Part shown: in pieces, positions 46,542 through 48,042 of the stretch
Numbering within the stretch: position 1 is the first letter of the stretch
How the letters are laid out: every line of letters starts with the position of its first letter
DNA from: Paracoccus rhizosphaerae
GTDB lineage: Bacteria > Pseudomonadota > Alphaproteobacteria > Rhodobacterales > Rhodobacteraceae
Direction of reading: 5' to 3'
Length of the DNA: 48,042 nt
Assembly: GCF_026162645.1 (NCBI RefSeq)
Contig: NZ_JAOTBE010000027.1
Location: 1 to 48,042, forward strand
Notes under the pieces: generated by a model
What the model was told of the DNA's origin: nothing
The model's database searches: none
What the model saw: the letters and a program-made list of their open reading frames with translations, nothing else
Translations under genes and position numbers: made by a program

Positions 46542-47670
46542 CGCCACTCAACCCACCCGGCTGGTTGTCTGGGGCCGTGCTGCCGGTCGCTGCCAGTATA
46601 CCAACTGCGGCGAGGAGCTCGCGGGGGATCTGATAACGGGCGATTTGGCCAAGAACCATGCCTACCTGGCCCACATCATCGCGTCGAACCCCGATGGGCC
46701 GCGCGGTCATCCCGTCCTGTCGCACGAGAAGTCCGACGATCCTGACAACCTCATGCTGCTGTGCGACCGGCATCACCGCGAGATCGATGATAAGAGTAAG
46801 CTGGACATCTACACCGTCGACGTCCTCATCGAGATGAAACGACGTAACGAGGAACGGATCGCTCGAGCGCTCAAAGACCCTGATGCGCCGTTGGCGCACA
46901 TCCTCAGAATCTCATCAGCCGTCGGTGACAACGAAACAGCCATTCCTCGGCGGGCCTGTGCTCGTGCGATGACACCGCAGTTTGTCATCGCGGATCGGCA
47001 CCCGATCGACATCTCGATCCGCGGCATGGAGCACAAGGATTCCGATCCGGCCTATTACGATATCGAGATGGCCAACCTTCGCCGGGTCTACGACCGAGAA
47101 ATCCGGGGGCGCTTCAGGGACGGCGACCTTGAGCATCTTGCTGTGTTCGGCTTTGCTTCCATCCCGGTGCTCATGGAACTTGGCCGGCTTCTCTCGGACC
47201 TCAGCGGCGTCACGGTCTTCGGTCGGCACCGCGAACCTCAGCCGGGCTGGGGCTGGCCGGACGACTCGCCGGATCTCTCATTTACAAGGCGGAAGGGTTC
47301 TCCCAAGCACAAGCGTGTGGCGCTGAAGCTTGCCGTATCGGCGGAGATCTCGGATAACCGCGTGAGGTCAGTGCTTGGCGATGACGTGTCGATCTGGGAG
47401 ATCCGCAGTTCAGAGTTCGGCACTAACGTGCTGCGCAATCAGTCCGCGCTGAGCGATTACAGAAAGCTCGTTGGCCGAGTCTTCGACGAGATCAAGACGG
47501 AACACGGACCCGACGCCCGCCTGTCTGTCTTTCCCGCAGTGCCGACGACTTGCGCAATTGAATTCGGGCGTGTGTGGCAGGCCAAGGCGCATCCCGCTTT
47601 CGAAATCTACGATGAAACACCTTCCGGCTTTGTGCGGAGACATCGAATTTCGAGCAAGCCCCGGACTTAA
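46525..47670 (+). CDS. cap5: Cap5: HNH endonuclease-SAVED effector of CBASS
   Basis: A 381-residue effector. Residues about 10-95 form an HNH nuclease with zinc ligands C23 and C28 (GRCQYTNCGEEL), catalytic H50 in LAHII and D/N-LMLLCDRHHREID (N75, C80, H83). Residues about 130-381 form a SAVED domain (AVFGFASIPVLMELGRLLSD, VALKLAVSAEIS, DARLSVFPAVPTTCAIEFG) that senses a cyclic nucleotide. Characterised Cap5 proteins tetramerise on binding 3',2'-cGAMP and degrade double-stranded DNA, killing the infected cell. AAGGAA precedes the ATG. It is last in the operon; its TAA overlaps the stop of a convergent ORF remnant. Confidence 0.93.
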   Translation: MSRGRDATQPTRLVVWGRAAGRCQYTNCGEELAGDLITGDLAKNHAYLAHIIASNPDGPRGHPVLSHEKSDDPDNLMLLCDRHHREIDDKSKLDIYTVDVLIEMKRRNEERIARALKDPDAPLAHILRISSAVGDNETAIPRRACARAMTPQFVIADRHPIDISIRGMEHKDSDPAYYDIEMANLRRVYDREIRGRFRDGDLEHLAVFGFASIPVLMELGRLLSDLSGVTVFGRHREPQPGWGWPDDSPDLSFTRRKGSPKHKRVALKLAVSAEISDNRVRSVLGDDVSIWEIRSSEFGTNVLRNQSALSDYRKLVGRVFDEIKTEHGPDARLSVFPAVPTTCAIEFGRVWQAKAHPAFEIYDETPSGFVRRHRISSKPRT

Positions 47671-47939
47671 AGCCAATGCGCACCGACAGATGGTTCATCA
47701 TCATCGGCGACCAACAGATGATTTGAAAGCGGCTGCGTGGTTCTGGAATTTCCTTTTCTGTAGGGAGCCATGGTCTCTTCAAGGGCATAGGATTCTCCCT
47801 CTCTTGTAGTCACTTCAAGCTGAAAATAGTTGCCGTATGCCCAGCGCAAGCGAGAACCGGCGTTCTCGAACTCGCGCGAGATGAAATGATTTCGAACGTG
47901 ACGAAGTTGATCGACTCCGGCATGGCGTTGTTGCGCAAC
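47667..47939 (-). pseudogene. Convergent ORF remnant of unknown family
   Basis: An open frame of about 90 codons on the minus strand reads like genuine protein (RHVRNHFISREFENAGSRLR, WAYGNYFQLEVTTREGESYA, YRKGNSRTTQPLSNHLLVAD) and ends at 47667, against the Cap5 stop. It has no ATG or GTG; the first possible start is a TTG at 47849. A second frame with an ATG at about 47920 (MPESINFVTFEII) overlaps its upstream part, so a frameshift or truncation is likely. I do not recognise the family. Confidence 0.45.
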
Positions 47940-47977
47940 TCATGCCTGAGGCGTGATGGCCCCTTTCCCCGTCGGCG

Positions 47978-48042
47978 TCATGCCACGCGGACGATCTCAG
48001 CGGTGCCGAGCGCATTGAAGCGGTTGATGAGGGCGATGCGGA
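47978..48042 (-). CDS. C-terminal end of an unidentified protein, cut by right edge
   Basis: The minus strand reads RIALINRFNALGTAEIVRVA then TGA at 47980-47978. The frame is open to the window edge. Only about 20 residues are visible, too few to identify the protein. It lies about 40 bp upstream of the ORF remnant on the same strand. Confidence 0.4.
   Translation of the reverse strand, partial: RIALINRFNALGTAEIVRVA

Noticed and set aside
1..48042. CRISPR array, prophage or complete integrative element
   Set aside because: No regularly spaced repeats, integrase, phage structural genes or paired direct repeats were seen on reading through the window.

Overview
The window reads as chromosomal DNA of a high-GC alphaproteobacterium of the Rhodobacterales, most likely Paracoccus or a close relative. 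The reasons are the gene content (PuuD-type urate oxidation, a ChpT-like phosphotransferase, a B12-dependent class II ribonucleotide reductase, OlsB/OlsA, DUF1127), frequent GTG starts and tightly overlapping operons. The genus is inferred from content, not from a search.

Layout. 1-607: the start of an IS3-family transposase runs off the left edge, followed by a gene-poor stretch with a tRNA-3'-end-like remnant. 608-8220: housekeeping and transport genes (cold-shock protein, YmdB-like phosphoesterase, two SLC13/TrkA-C permeases around a DUF1127 protein, YebC, an EamA exporter, a secreted hypothetical). 8277-21625: a purine catabolism region that can carry guanine through xanthine, urate, 5-hydroxyisourate and OHCU to allantoin and allantoate, with a purine permease and IclR and LysR regulators. 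Urate is oxidised by membrane-bound, cytochrome-linked PuuD rather than uricase. 21856-32247: an FAD oxidoreductase divergent from a glgE-treS/maltokinase-glgB-malQ operon, which converts trehalose or maltose to alpha-glucan. 32527-44509: mixed core genes (88-aa hypothetical, DUF421 protein, rsgA, tyrS, anmK, PRC-barrel protein, two tRNA-Asp, proA, chpT, olsBA, nrdJ).

44807-47670 is a short-form type II CBASS anti-phage operon on the plus strand: a CD-NTase, a lone E2-like conjugating enzyme and a Cap5-type HNH-SAVED effector nuclease. Genes 2 and 3 overlap their predecessors. The CD-NTase 5' end carries an apparent one-base frameshift: an ideal ribosome site and ATG sit one frame away from about 49 codons of conserved-looking N-terminus. 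Past the operon lie a convergent ORF remnant and a C-terminal fragment at the right edge, so this end looks like accessory DNA placed after nrdJ.

Two regulatory patterns link genes. First, five intergenic copies of GGAAC-N16/17-(C/G)GTT, the form of an alphaproteobacterial EcfG (general stress response) promoter, lie upstream of the FAD oxidoreductase, glgE, the 88-aa protein, the DUF421 protein and the PRC-barrel protein. Second, two near-identical 21-bp palindromic sites (CTTTCAA-N7-TTGAAAG type) lie in the xdhA/lysR and puuE/purine-permease divergent gaps, suggesting one LysR regulator coordinates purine uptake and breakdown.
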